From Chitinophagaceae bacterium UBA4857 (GTDB taxonomy: Bacteria > Bacteroidota > Bacteroidia > Chitinophagales > Chitinophagaceae), in NCBI GenBank assembly GCA_002399735.1, contig DHEF01000049.1, positions 62,163 to 126,162 on the forward strand: a stretch of DNA of 64,000 bases. The letters are read 5' to 3'. Both the position numbers and the translations under genes were made by a program. Each line of letters begins with the position of its first letter. The stretch's first letter is position 1. A model generated the notes under the pieces. That model worked only from the letters and a program-made list of their open reading frames with translations, was not told the origin of the DNA and searched no databases. This document shows positions 1-7,744 of the stretch, one piece after another.

Positions 1-429
1 TACCAGTTCCTTCTCCGAACTTAATTTTCCATCGAATAAATCCTTAGCTACCTGTAGGTTCTTTTCTGCGATGGCGATATCGTTTACGGCATCCAGTCGT
101 TGGTTTTCGTAACCTGCCACTTCCTCACTGCGCATTACAGCGAGTACTTGCCCTTGTTTTACATAATCACCTAACTCTACATTTACTTTTTGTACATAAC
201 CACCCACCACTGGAAATACTTGCGACAGTTTATTATTGTCGGCAGTAATTTTACCGTATAATTTTAAGTTACTGTTTACGGTTTCACTTATTACGGTATC
301 AAATGCTGCTTTGGCAATCATGGTGTCGGATAAAATATTGGGATTGACAGCTTCTTCTACCTGTTTGTTTTTGCAGGCAAATAAGGTAATTGCCAATGCA
401 AAAAATAATATGTTGATTCTTGTTTTCAT
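1..429 (-). CDS. RND efflux periplasmic adaptor subunit, 3' end cut by window edge
   Basis: This is the N-terminal 143 residues of a membrane-fusion (HlyD/CusB-like) adaptor, which links an inner-membrane RND pump to a TolC-type channel. The frame is open from an ATG at 427-429 to the window edge without a stop. The N-terminus is a lipoprotein signal (hydrophobic stretch then LFACKNK, lipobox Cys near residue 19). It is followed by a beta-barrel/lipoyl half with a VFPVVGGYVQKVNVELGDYVKQ-like biotinyl-lipoyl motif near residues 77-98 and the start of the helical hairpin. It lies 36 bases downstream of the TolC-like gene on the same strand, so the two are almost certainly one operon, and the pump gene should follow outside the window. 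The substrate cannot be read from this fragment; a CusB/CzcB metal-efflux role is an inference from the arrangement. Confidence 0.85.
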   Translation of the reverse strand, partial: MKTRINILFFALAITLFACKNKQVEEAVNPNILSDTMIAKAAFDTVISETVNSNLKLYGKITADNNKLSQVFPVVGGYVQKVNVELGDYVKQGQVLAVMRSEEVAGYENQRLDAVNDIAIAEKNLQVAKDLFDGKLSSEKELV

Positions 430-465
430 TATTGTTTGTTTGCTTTATGTTTTGGTTAATGCTAT

Positions 466-1716
466 TTAAAACACCGGCGACGCTGTAACATAATTGATGG
501 TTTCAGCAGCGGTTATTAATTGTTGTTGTACCCGGTATATTTCGGCTGTACTTTCGTTATAGGATTCAAAAAAATCTACGAATTCCAATAGCGTAATGTT
601 GCGTTTTAAAAAATTATCGCTGACACCTTTTAAAACACTGGAAAAGTCTTCGTTATAAATGGTAATTGTTTTATCATATTCATTTATACTACGGCCCATA
701 TTATACCACGCAGTTCTTGTTTCGGCAAACAGGTTTTGCTGAATTAAATCACTATTCACCGCTGTTTGTTTTTCTTTGGCTTTAGCCATTTTTATATTTC
801 CTTGGTTACGGTTCCAAAGCGGCAGCGGAATACCCAACTTGATATTGTATTGGTTTCTGAAAGCATCACCTTGTTGGTCGTATGCTGCACCGGCAGTAAG
901 ATCCGGTACTGCCATACTTTTCTGGTACTTAACGTCAAGCCCTGCGATTGTTTTATTTAATGTTCCGATTTTCTGATCACTTCTGTTGGTAAGTGCTTGT
1001 TGTTGCAGATTATCTAAAGCGGGCAGGGTAGTGTAGGTTTGCCAGTTGATATTATCTAAATCAGGGATGATAAAATTATCCGTTAGTAAAAGCACCTGTA
1101 GTTCCTGCTGAGCCTGTAAAATGTTTTGTAACACCTCACTTTTATCGTTGGTTAATTTCATGTAGGTTGATTTTAACCTGACTACATCTACCAATGGAAT
1201 ATTTCCTTTTTCGGCCTGACGTTGGTAGGAAGCAATAATGGTATCTAACAGGTTGAGTTGTTTGTTATACTTTTCAACGGTTTTTAAATGAAAGTGTACT
1301 GTATATAGATTTGTACGCAGGCTGTATTTAAGCTGGCGCACTAAATCTTCAAACTCTAAATTGGCCAGTTGTGTATTGTGACGGGCTAATGCCATTTCGT
1401 TTTTTCTTTTGCCGCCTAATAATAAAAGTTGTTCAATAGCAAAACCTTTTTGCCCGGCCTTGCCATTGTAAAATACTTTACGGGTATCGGTATCGTAGCC
1501 GTGCAGGTCGACAGAGAACTCAGGATTAGGATATAATTTGGCTTGTATTTCCAGTGCTTTAGCTGCATCAATATTATATTGCCCGGCGGCTAACAGTAAA
1601 TTCTTTTTTATAAAGGTTTCTTCTGCTTGCGATAAACTTAGTCGTAAGCTATCAACTGGCTGTGCCTGTATAAGTACACACAACAAACAACTTAATACGG
1701 ATAGTATTAGTTTCAT
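466..1716 (-). CDS. TolC-family outer membrane efflux protein (CusC/CzcC-like)
   Basis: This 416-residue protein is an outer membrane factor that forms the exit duct of a tripartite RND efflux pump. It has a Sec signal peptide (residues 1-19, ending IQAQ) and the two long alpha-helical repeats of the OEP family. The pattern SLSQAEETFIKKN near the N-terminus and the regularly spaced helices with GIPLPLWNRNQGNI near residue 290 are typical of the CzcC/CusC branch. That branch has PLP.(W/F)NRN.G at the start of the second repeat. Length is normal for the family. It is followed 36 bases later by the adaptor gene and preceded by a small unknown secreted-type protein with its own promoter, a common order in Bacteroidota metal-efflux operons. 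Metal specificity is inferred, not shown. Confidence 0.88.
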   Translation of the reverse strand: MKLILSVLSCLLCVLIQAQPVDSLRLSLSQAEETFIKKNLLLAAGQYNIDAAKALEIQAKLYPNPEFSVDLHGYDTDTRKVFYNGKAGQKGFAIEQLLLLGGKRKNEMALARHNTQLANLEFEDLVRQLKYSLRTNLYTVHFHLKTVEKYNKQLNLLDTIIASYQRQAEKGNIPLVDVVRLKSTYMKLTNDKSEVLQNILQAQQELQVLLLTDNFIIPDLDNINWQTYTTLPALDNLQQQALTNRSDQKIGTLNKTIAGLDVKYQKSMAVPDLTAGAAYDQQGDAFRNQYNIKLGIPLPLWNRNQGNIKMAKAKEKQTAVNSDLIQQNLFAETRTAWYNMGRSINEYDKTITIYNEDFSSVLKGVSDNFLKRNITLLEFVDFFESYNESTAEIYRVQQQLITAAETINYVTASPVF

Positions 1717-2039
1717 GATTATTTATTTAATCGGTGATGGATATGCCGGTGCATAATATTACTATGCAAGTTTTTGTTTATAATAGCGTAGACTGAGTAC
1801 CTGATGCGTAAGCCTGCTGATTAGCGATAGGCTGTTGAACGGTAAGTATTTAATTCATTTCCACTGTAAATAAATTAAATCCCGATCCTGTCGGATCGCA
1901 AGGGACGATCGGTCAGCGAGCTGCAGCTGATATACAAAAAAATAACGTAGTAAATTATTCCTGCTGAATGATGAGCAGGCGCGTACCGGCTTACATAAAT
2001 GACGTAGGTAAAATACCGGCACGCATTTATAAAAGCTGT
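1717..2039. other. Intergenic gap with a short hairpin and a degenerate dispersed-repeat core
   Basis: There is no credible gene in these 323 bases. They contain CTGCTGATTAGCGA at 1814-1827, the left core of the dispersed repeat family described at other loci. They also contain a small hairpin, CGATCC-TGTC-GGATCG, at 1883-1898 followed by a related GACGATCGGTC. I saw no convincing promoter for the TolC-like gene here, so it may be read from the promoter ahead of the 130-residue gene. Confidence 0.5.
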
Positions 2040-2432
2040 TTAAGCTTTAAAATCGGGAGGCTGTATAAGTGTAAGGGAATAACCTTGCGGTAGTAATGCG
2101 TTTTGCGGCGTAACAGCATATTTTTTTGCTGTAGCCAATTCGGTAATCGTATTGTTTTTTTCTTTTTTAGGTGTGAAAGAAAAATCAAAAACGATAGCTT
2201 TTTTTAAGACAGTTTGTTGTTCATCGTTGGGATTATCGGGAATGGGGTTATCTATATCAGTAGCGGTACTGATTAATAATTCGATAATACTTTCCATTTC
2301 ATAGTAGTCCTCAGTATCAGCACTGGCATAGTTTACCTGCGACAAAGGAATAAACTCCCTAAAATCGATACTGGTATTAAGCACTGAAAATGCTACCAGC
2401 CAAAGTGCCGTATTTCTGAAAAAAACTAACAA
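2040..2432 (-). CDS. Small unknown membrane/secreted protein ahead of the efflux operon
   Basis: This is a 130-residue protein of unknown function. It starts with a hydrophobic stretch (residues 1-22, LVFFRNTALWLVAFSVLNTS), which may be a signal or a single membrane anchor. An acidic segment rich in D/E/Y follows around residues 38-75 and a C-terminus ending in LIQPPDFKA. The first codon is TTG because no ATG or GTG is available in frame between the promoter box at 2452-2459 and the conserved-looking start. The downstream TolC-like gene is 323 bases away on the same strand. Small proteins with this general design often sit at the head of metal-efflux operons in Bacteroidota, so a role linked to metal sensing or efflux is possible, but this is context only. 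Reality of the gene is fairly likely because a good promoter precedes it. Confidence 0.65.
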   Translation of the reverse strand: MLVFFRNTALWLVAFSVLNTSIDFREFIPLSQVNYASADTEDYYEMESIIELLISTATDIDNPIPDNPNDEQQTVLKKAIVFDFSFTPKKEKNNTITELATAKKYAVTPQNALLPQGYSLTLIQPPDFKA

Positions 2433-2451
2433 ATAGGTGAAAAATGCGGTG

Positions 2452-2481
2452 CAAAGATATAGCTACAATAGAAAAAGCAAA
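2452..2481 (-). promoter_or_regulatory. Bacteroidota-type promoter (-33 TTTG, -7 TATCTTTG)
   Basis: Read on the minus strand, TTTG (2481-2478) and TATCTTTG (2459-2452) are separated by 18 bases. This matches the Bacteroidota consensus TTTG-N17-23-TAnnTTTG. Transcription would start near 2446, just ahead of the TTG start of the 130-residue gene. Confidence 0.65.
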
Positions 2482-2501
2482 TGATAATTGTGTTAAAAAT
2501 G

Positions 2502-3518
2502 TTAATCCTTCTTAACAGGAGGTTTTTCTTTTGCTTTGTTTTTAATGGATTGTTCCATTAATTTTTTCTCATCTCGTTTACCGTTTTTATCTAAAATTGG
2601 CGCTTCCAGCGGTGGTCTGCCCAGGTAGGGATCAGCACCGGTCATATCAACTTTATAGTCGAAAACCTTTTCAACGTGTACCCATTTTCCATTTTCCCAT
2701 TTAAAGCCTTCGTTATCGCCATCGGGCACTAAGGTCCAGGGGTTATCAGGCTCGTCCGATTCGGAAATCAGGTGATCGATAAGAATTACATTTTCCTCTT
2801 TCAGAAAATTGGCTAATACACGAGCATCTTTTTTATACTCTAATGAAAAGCGGTAGGGTTTGTTTCTTTTTCTGGCTTCGGCAGAAAAGCTAAAGAATTC
2901 GCCACCGAATATGGGTTCGCCATTGGTGTTAAAGTGTAGCACTTCAATCCATTTTTTACTGCTGCGTACACCGTGGCCATCAAAGCCAAATAGGGTGTAA
3001 TAACTTTTTCCTTTATGCTCTGTCTTGATAATGTTATAATAAACTGCGCCAATCCAGTTATTACGGTTTCTGGCGGAGTCCATCGCATCATCAGTAAATT
3101 CCGATACGTCTCTTAAAGGGAATAATTTTAATGAGCCATCACGGGTACGCATTTGTATGGCACCACGCTGACGGCCGTAATAGTTGTCGTATTGTAAATT
3201 CCAGGTGAATATGCGAAAAGTAGAATCGGGTGCATATAATTTGGAAACACCTATAACGGAATCAAACGGATAATAAAATGAATTTTTTATTTGCAGGCTG
3301 CGGATAAGTGTTTTTACAAAAATGCTGTCGGAAACCATCCTGTCTTCCGTTAAGGTATCGGTAATTAAGTACTTGGCATATTCGGCCAGAGAATCTTCCT
3401 TAACCTGTAGTTTTTTTTTGTCAGCCAACGTAATTGTTTGCGCTGTAGCCACACTAAAAAAGCCAGCGCATGCAAGGCTGATTGAAAATAAGAATAGTTT
3501 GAAATTTACTTGCTGCAT
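2502..3518 (-). CDS. Secreted protein of unknown function
   Basis: This is a 338-residue protein with a clear Sec signal peptide (residues 1-26, ending SVATAQ), so it is exported to the periplasm or beyond. The mature part shows no catalytic motif I recognise. It is rich in beta-strand-like aromatic segments, such as IFTWNLQYDNYYGRQRG and YYTLFGFDGHG, and ends in a Lys/Pro/Glu-rich tail (KNKAKEKPPVKKD). Proteins of this look are widespread in Chitinophagaceae as conserved hypotheticals, but I cannot name a family with certainty. It stands alone between the efflux genes and the heptose genes, with gaps of 69 and 172 bases. The gene itself is very likely real: it has a signal peptide, normal length and neighbours on the same strand. 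Confidence 0.8.
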   Translation of the reverse strand: MQQVNFKLFLFSISLACAGFFSVATAQTITLADKKKLQVKEDSLAEYAKYLITDTLTEDRMVSDSIFVKTLIRSLQIKNSFYYPFDSVIGVSKLYAPDSTFRIFTWNLQYDNYYGRQRGAIQMRTRDGSLKLFPLRDVSEFTDDAMDSARNRNNWIGAVYYNIIKTEHKGKSYYTLFGFDGHGVRSSKKWIEVLHFNTNGEPIFGGEFFSFSAEARKRNKPYRFSLEYKKDARVLANFLKEENVILIDHLISESDEPDNPWTLVPDGDNEGFKWENGKWVHVEKVFDYKVDMTGADPYLGRPPLEAPILDKNGKRDEKKLMEQSIKNKAKEKPPVKKD

Positions 3519-3664
3519 TTTTATTTAACGTTTACCTGCGGTAATTGAACTGTAAAACTACACAAACCTTTATTTAAATAGGCTTTTGGGCCTGTTAGAG
3601 AGGTCTTATTGCGTGTATTTTAACAGTTAACAGCCTTTAAACGTAATTTATGGGCTAAAAGTAT

Positions 3665-3690
3665 GTGTAAACACTGTTGAAGTGTTTGCA
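3665..3690 (-). terminator. Weak hairpin after the heptose operon
   Basis: GTAAACACT (3667-3675) and AGTGTTTGC (3681-3689) can pair with one mismatch around a 5-base loop directly after the stop of the hddC-gmhB gene. The T-run on the minus strand is short and displaced, so this is only a possible terminator. Confidence 0.35.
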
Positions 3691-4974
3691 TTATTTTAAA
3701 GCTGCGGCAAATTGCGCCAGTGTTTCAAATTGCCAATCCACCTCGGCATGTGGTAACACATAAGGTGGGTTAGTGGTTGTAAGGTAAACGGTGTACAAGC
3801 CGGCATTGCGACCCATTTGCATATCGCTGGGATTATTGCCTACCATAATGGCCTTGGTCATATCAATTTGCGGAAAATCTTTTTTAGCGGCAAAAGCCAT
3901 ACCCGGGTTGGGTTTGCGCATGGGGTCAAAATTGCTTATTTCAATAGCGTAATAAAACTGATCAATACGACCTCCACCTGCTTCAATTTCTTCTTTCATT
4001 TTGGCATGTACATCGTGCAGGTCTTCTACCGTCATTAAACCTTTGCCTACACCACGTTGGTTGGTGGCAACTAATACTAAACCAAATTTTTGGCTAATTG
4101 TTTTTATAGCTTCCAATGCACCATCGTATAAACGAAACTCATCCGGTGTAAATACATAACTACCTACCTTATCATGGTTAAATACACCATCACGGTCTAA
4201 AAAAATGGTCCAGCTATTGTCCATTTCCGAAAGGTTCACAACAGGTTTCGCCAAATCGGTTTGAGCTTTATTAAAATCTTCCGGAATACCAATATCAATA
4301 AAATAGCCGTCCTGTATATTGCCATACAAACTGCCGCCGTTAAATTGTTTTTCTAAAAATTCGGTTTCAAAAGAAAACTTTTCCGGCCAGCTTTGCCCTG
4401 TAAATTGGGCAACGTTTAATAAATAACAGCCACCGTTTATTAAGCCTTTATCGTACTGTTGTTTTTCTTTAAAAGCTACTATCTGGTTATTGTTGTTTAA
4501 TTCCACCACACCATAACGGTTAAAATCTTGCATGGGTTTTAAAGCCAGTGTGCAAGCCGCATTGGTTTGTGTATGTTGTTGGTACAACGTATCAGCATTT
4601 ACTTTAAATAGGGTGTCGCCATTAGTAACTAATACATTTGGTTGTGTTGCTTTGGTTAAGGCCAAAGCTATGGCACCACCTGTACCTAATGGAGTAGTTT
4701 CTACTACATAATCGTATGATAAAGATGCAAAATGTTCCTTCAGGTAAGCCGTAATTACTTCGTGTTTATAACCCAACGAAAAAATAAAACGTTGCACACC
4801 CTGGCTACGTAAATAATTAACTACGTAAAATAAAAATGGTCTGCCGGCAACCGGAGCCATGCATTTGGGTAAATCAGGTACGGCATCACGTAAACGGGTG
4901 CCTAAGCCACCGGCTAAAATGATGGCTTCGCGGCCATTAAAATTCGGAACGGTGCGGTCTGTAGTATCAAGCAT
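3691..4974 (-). CDS. hddC/gmhB: Fused heptose-1-phosphate guanylyltransferase and heptose-1,7-bisphosphate phosphatase
   Basis: This 427-residue protein joins two steps of GDP-D-glycero-alpha-D-manno-heptose synthesis. The N-terminal part (about 15-240) is a sugar nucleotidyltransferase. It has the LAGGLGTRLR signature at 20-29, then PKCMAPVAGRPF and a VTNGDTLF active-site segment. The C-terminal part (about 255-427) is a HAD-superfamily IIIA phosphatase. Its DRDG motif has nucleophile and acid Asp at 260 and 262, followed by VATNQRGVGKG and a KPNPGM/MVGNNPSDM metal-binding end, as in GmhB. In most bacteria these are separate proteins. I chose the ATG at 4974 rather than an upstream TTG at 5016, because it leaves 25 bases after gmhA and removes a poorly conserved-looking extension. 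It is the last gene of hddA-gmhA-hddC/gmhB, so all four enzyme activities are present. The exact anomer and nucleotide are inferred from HddA being the kinase. Confidence 0.87.
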   Translation of the reverse strand: MLDTTDRTVPNFNGREAIILAGGLGTRLRDAVPDLPKCMAPVAGRPFLFYVVNYLRSQGVQRFIFSLGYKHEVITAYLKEHFASLSYDYVVETTPLGTGGAIALALTKATQPNVLVTNGDTLFKVNADTLYQQHTQTNAACTLALKPMQDFNRYGVVELNNNNQIVAFKEKQQYDKGLINGGCYLLNVAQFTGQSWPEKFSFETEFLEKQFNGGSLYGNIQDGYFIDIGIPEDFNKAQTDLAKPVVNLSEMDNSWTIFLDRDGVFNHDKVGSYVFTPDEFRLYDGALEAIKTISQKFGLVLVATNQRGVGKGLMTVEDLHDVHAKMKEEIEAGGGRIDQFYYAIEISNFDPMRKPNPGMAFAAKKDFPQIDMTKAIMVGNNPSDMQMGRNAGLYTVYLTTTNPPYVLPHAEVDWQFETLAQFAAALK

Positions 4975-4999
4975 TAGAATGGTAATAGAGGTGGGGTTA

Positions 5000-5581
5000 T
5001 TAAGCGTTTTGACCAAAATATTTTTCTTCTACTAACTGGCAAATAATATGGCCAATTAAAATATGACTTTCCTGAATACGTGGCGTATCAGTTGACGGTA
5101 CATTTAATAAATAATCGCTTACCGATTTTAACAAGCCGCCTGTTGTGCCTGTAAAACCAACCGTGGTAATACCTTTTTCTTTAGCTACTTCAAAAGCCTT
5201 GATAATATTTTTTGAGTTGCCCGAGGTTGATAAACCTATCAGTACATCGCCTTCCCGGCCAATGCCTTCTAATAAACGGGCATAAATTACATCAAAGCTA
5301 TAATCGTTACCCACCGCAGTAAGGTAAGATGTGTTACAGTGCAGGGCCTCGGCCGGTAAAGCCTTACGGTCAATATAAAACCTGCCGGAAAACTCGGCTG
5401 CTAAATGTTGTGCATCGGCAGCGCTGCCACCATTGCCACAAAAATAAACCCGATGGCCTTGTTTAAAGGCTTCGGTAATAATATCGGTAACGGCAGCTAT
5501 ACTTTCTAATACGGTTTCGTTGGCCAGCAACTGCTCTTTAACCTGTATAGAAGCCTGTATAATGTCCTTAATTTTTGTCAT
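5000..5581 (-). CDS. gmhA: Sedoheptulose-7-phosphate isomerase
   Basis: This is a 193-residue SIS-domain isomerase that turns sedoheptulose 7-phosphate into D-glycero-D-manno-heptose 7-phosphate, the first step towards activated heptose. The GmhA signature YFCGNGGSAADAQHLAAEF is near residues 47-65. The phosphate-binding loop GLSTSGNSKNI and the C-terminal QESHILIGHIICQLVE, with the catalytic Glu/His region, are also present. The frame stays open upstream to 5716, but that stretch overlaps hddA and encodes Pro/Arg/Trp-rich sequence unlike the family, so the ATG at 5581 is the start. It lies 26 bases after hddA and 25 bases before the fused hddC-gmhB gene, in one operon. Length is normal. Confidence 0.93.
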   Translation of the reverse strand: MTKIKDIIQASIQVKEQLLANETVLESIAAVTDIITEAFKQGHRVYFCGNGGSAADAQHLAAEFSGRFYIDRKALPAEALHCNTSYLTAVGNDYSFDVIYARLLEGIGREGDVLIGLSTSGNSKNIIKAFEVAKEKGITTVGFTGTTGGLLKSVSDYLLNVPSTDTPRIQESHILIGHIICQLVEEKYFGQNA

Positions 5582-5607
5582 GGGGCGTAAAGGTACAAAG
5601 TATGCAA

Positions 5608-6630
5608 TTAAATACTCCAGGTAGTTAAACCATGTTCTACAAACTGGTAACGGCGATGGCGGCCGCCAAATTTTTGCAAGGCATCTATCACCTGGTGTTT
5701 GTAGGAGCCGGGGCAATAAAAAATCATAAAACCACCACCACCTGCACCCGAAATTTTGCCACCGGTTGCACCTGATTTTTTTGCCGTTTCATAAATTTCG
5801 TCCATCAGGCTATTGCTAATACCTTCTGCCATTTTTCTTTTTTGTTGAAAACCAAAATCCAATATTTCACCCACTTCATGCAAGCGGCCTTTTAGCAAAG
5901 CTTCCTTCATCATTTGCGCCTGTTGCTTTAAGTGATGCATGGCCTCAATTGATTTTTCCTGTTTGTTTACCACATTGCTGCTTTGTTGTTGTATAATTTT
6001 TGCCGACTCACGACTGGTTGATGTGTAGTATAACAACAAATTATTTTCGAGTTCAAATAAATAACGTTGTTTAATACGTAACGGATTTACTATCACCCGG
6101 TCTTTTTCGTAAAACTCCATAAAGTTTACACCACCAAAAGTAGCAGCGTACTGATCCTGACGGCCACCGGCCAATCCTAAATCCTGTCTTTCTATTTCGT
6201 AGGCATAATGCGCAATATCATATTCGCCCAACGGTAGTTTTAGTAATTCGGCAAACACTCCCACAATGGCCACAACAAGTGTAGAGGATGTACCCAAGCC
6301 CGATCCGGCAGGTGCATCTACAAAAGTAGATAAGCGAAAGCCTTTTACTTCCATACCATAATCCTGTTGTACCCGGTTGTAAACCCCTTTCAGTAAATCA
6401 AGGGTACCGTCAATCGGCAATTGTTTAGCAAAGTCAAAACTTTGTTCTTCGTTACGGTCAACAGCCCGTAAAATAATCTTTGGTTCGTCCAGTAATTCAA
6501 TGGTGGCATGGGCGTATAACGATAAAGTGGCATTTAAAATAGCGCCGCCATACAAATCGCTGTAGGGGCTAACATCGGTACCACCACCGGCAAGTCCTAT
6601 ACGTAGTGGCGCTTTACTTCTATAAATCAT
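5608..6630 (-). CDS. hddA: D-glycero-alpha-D-manno-heptose-7-phosphate kinase
   Basis: This is a 340-residue GHMP-family kinase that phosphorylates heptose 7-phosphate at C1 to the alpha-1,7-bisphosphate. The first residues (SKAPLRIGLAGGGTDVSPY) match the HddA/fucokinase-like N-terminus. The GHMP ATP loop DAPAGSGLGTSSTLVV lies near residues 107-122. The C-terminal GHMP motif KISGAGGGGFMIFY is near 293-306. It is the first gene of the heptose operon, followed by gmhA after 26 bases. HddA rather than HldE implies the GDP-activated, alpha-heptose branch known from some surface-layer glycans and capsules. No clear promoter was found upstream, where the gap holds a dispersed repeat. Confidence 0.92.
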   Translation of the reverse strand: MIYRSKAPLRIGLAGGGTDVSPYSDLYGGAILNATLSLYAHATIELLDEPKIILRAVDRNEEQSFDFAKQLPIDGTLDLLKGVYNRVQQDYGMEVKGFRLSTFVDAPAGSGLGTSSTLVVAIVGVFAELLKLPLGEYDIAHYAYEIERQDLGLAGGRQDQYAATFGGVNFMEFYEKDRVIVNPLRIKQRYLFELENNLLLYYTSTSRESAKIIQQQSSNVVNKQEKSIEAMHHLKQQAQMMKEALLKGRLHEVGEILDFGFQQKRKMAEGISNSLMDEIYETAKKSGATGGKISGAGGGGFMIFYCPGSYKHQVIDALQKFGGRHRRYQFVEHGLTTWSI

Positions 6631-6660
6631 ATTACTCTGTACTGTAGTTTTTTATTTTTT

Positions 6661-6737
6661 GTTTGTCAGCAGTATTGCTACTAGCATCGCCTGTTGTGTC
6701 ACTCACTTGTACTGCATCAATTCTATTTGGCATTGTG
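6661..6737 (-). repeat. Dispersed intergenic repeat, copy B
   Basis: Read on the minus strand, this block matches the block at 11996-12070 almost base for base. Both run CAATGC, AATAG, ATTG, then GCAGTACAAGTGAGTGACAC AACAGG, GCTAGTAG, AAT and TTGA/CTGA. The central part also resembles GTACAAGAGTGCGACGCAAC at other loci, placing it in the same family. The 63-codon frame over it looks non-coding. Confidence 0.75.
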
Positions 6738-6860
6738 TTAGTTTCCTACTAATAGCGGAAACCTTCATTAGCAAATTTTCAAATTACCTAATTGGCATAT
6801 TGCTCTTTGTCTTGGTTACAAAAATAGTTGTATTTATAATATACCGGTAGCTTGGGGCTT

Positions 6861-7202
6861 ATGGCAGCCAAGAAACTAATAACTTTACCAATAAATAAAA
6901 AAGAAACAATGGATTTTGTACCTATACAGTCCTATTTATTTAGTGATAAGGGAAAATTGGTAAAGTTTAAAAAAGCGCAGGGAAGTGTGGGTAATTTGCT
7001 TGATAAAGCGCATTCAAAATATGTAAATATACCGGCAGGTGCTATTGGGCAAATTTTTTCCTGCCGTGGCCTTACTATGACTATTGGTTTTAAAAAAGAT
7101 TTTAAAGCCATAAAACATTATGGTTTTATTGATAGCAACGATTACGATTATGTAATTGAAGTATATAACGATTTTTCTAATTTCGAAATAGAGAAGAGGT
7201 AG
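6861..7202 (+). CDS. Small protein of unknown function
   Basis: This is a 113-residue cytosolic-looking protein with no signal peptide and no motif I recognise. It is Lys-rich and strand-like in the middle (NIPAGAIGQIFSCRGLTMTIGF) and ends in an acidic segment (SNDYDYVIEVYNDFSNFEIEKR). The frame opens at a TTG (6852), but the ATG at 6861 is a more likely start. An ATG at 6909 (MDFVPIQSYLF) after an A-rich leader is another option and would give 97 residues. It is followed 78 bases later by another small gene on the same strand, and both are more A/T-rich than the heptose genes. That could mean accessory DNA. Reality of the gene is probable, function unknown. Confidence 0.55.
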   Translation: MAAKKLITLPINKKETMDFVPIQSYLFSDKGKLVKFKKAQGSVGNLLDKAHSKYVNIPAGAIGQIFSCRGLTMTIGFKKDFKAIKHYGFIDSNDYDYVIEVYNDFSNFEIEKR

Positions 7203-7280
7203 GCAAATGTTGGCGTTAATACTTTTGTATCATACTTTTAATTTCATACACCCAAGTATATACTTGCAAATTGTGTTCTA

Positions 7281-7736
7281 ATGATGGAAAGAATAGAGAT
7301 AAAACAAATTAAAAAAATGGTTATATTCTTTACTATTGTTCTTATTATAGCATTTGTTTTTAGTACTTACTATGTTTTTTTTTCTGGTAAGTTTGATGAT
7401 AAGAATCTAGTGAAGATTGTGCAAGGTATTGCAAACAGTATTTTGTTATATACAATTGTTGTTTCAATAAAAGGATTATATAAAAATAAGCCGGTTTTAA
7501 TTTTTACCAAATCTGACATAGAAATAAACGAAAAAGGAAAACCTGTTTCTTATTTATGGCAACAAATAACTAATTGGAAGATTACGGAAGAGGGTGACGG
7601 TGGTACAAATTACTTAACTATTGAAACAGCAGACAGCAAAAAGAAAATTAATATTTCATGGCTAACCAAAAGGCCAAGCGAAATTGAAGAAATATTAAAG
7701 CTATATAAGCCTAATGTATCGCAATATCCGGACTAA
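7281..7736 (+). CDS. Two-helix membrane protein with a cytosolic PH-like domain, function unknown
   Basis: This 151-residue protein has two membrane helices (about residues 12-34 and 46-66), then a soluble C-terminal half. The soluble half follows the pattern PVLIFTKSDIEINEKG, YLWQQITNWKI, TIETADSKKKINISWL and IEEILKLY. This order (a short strand pair, a W..I..W segment and a final helix) is seen in the small STM3941/YcxB-like membrane proteins found across Bacteroidota. I offer that as a resemblance, not an assignment. It lies 78 bases after the 113-residue gene and ends 8 bases before the convergent glycosyltransferase. Nothing here suggests a pathway. Confidence 0.7.
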   Translation: MMERIEIKQIKKMVIFFTIVLIIAFVFSTYYVFFSGKFDDKNLVKIVQGIANSILLYTIVVSIKGLYKNKPVLIFTKSDIEINEKGKPVSYLWQQITNWKITEEGDGGTNYLTIETADSKKKINISWLTKRPSEIEEILKLYKPNVSQYPD

Positions 7737-7744
7737 TCAATTTC

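Noticed and set aside
5582..5716. 45-residue N-terminal extension of gmhA
   Set aside because: Overlaps hddA, Pro/Arg/Trp-rich and unlike the family; the ATG at 5581 gives the normal GmhA start.
6659..6850. 63-codon hydrophobic frame upstream of the 113-residue gene
   Set aside because: First half is the dispersed repeat B; the same DNA is repeated elsewhere without a frame.
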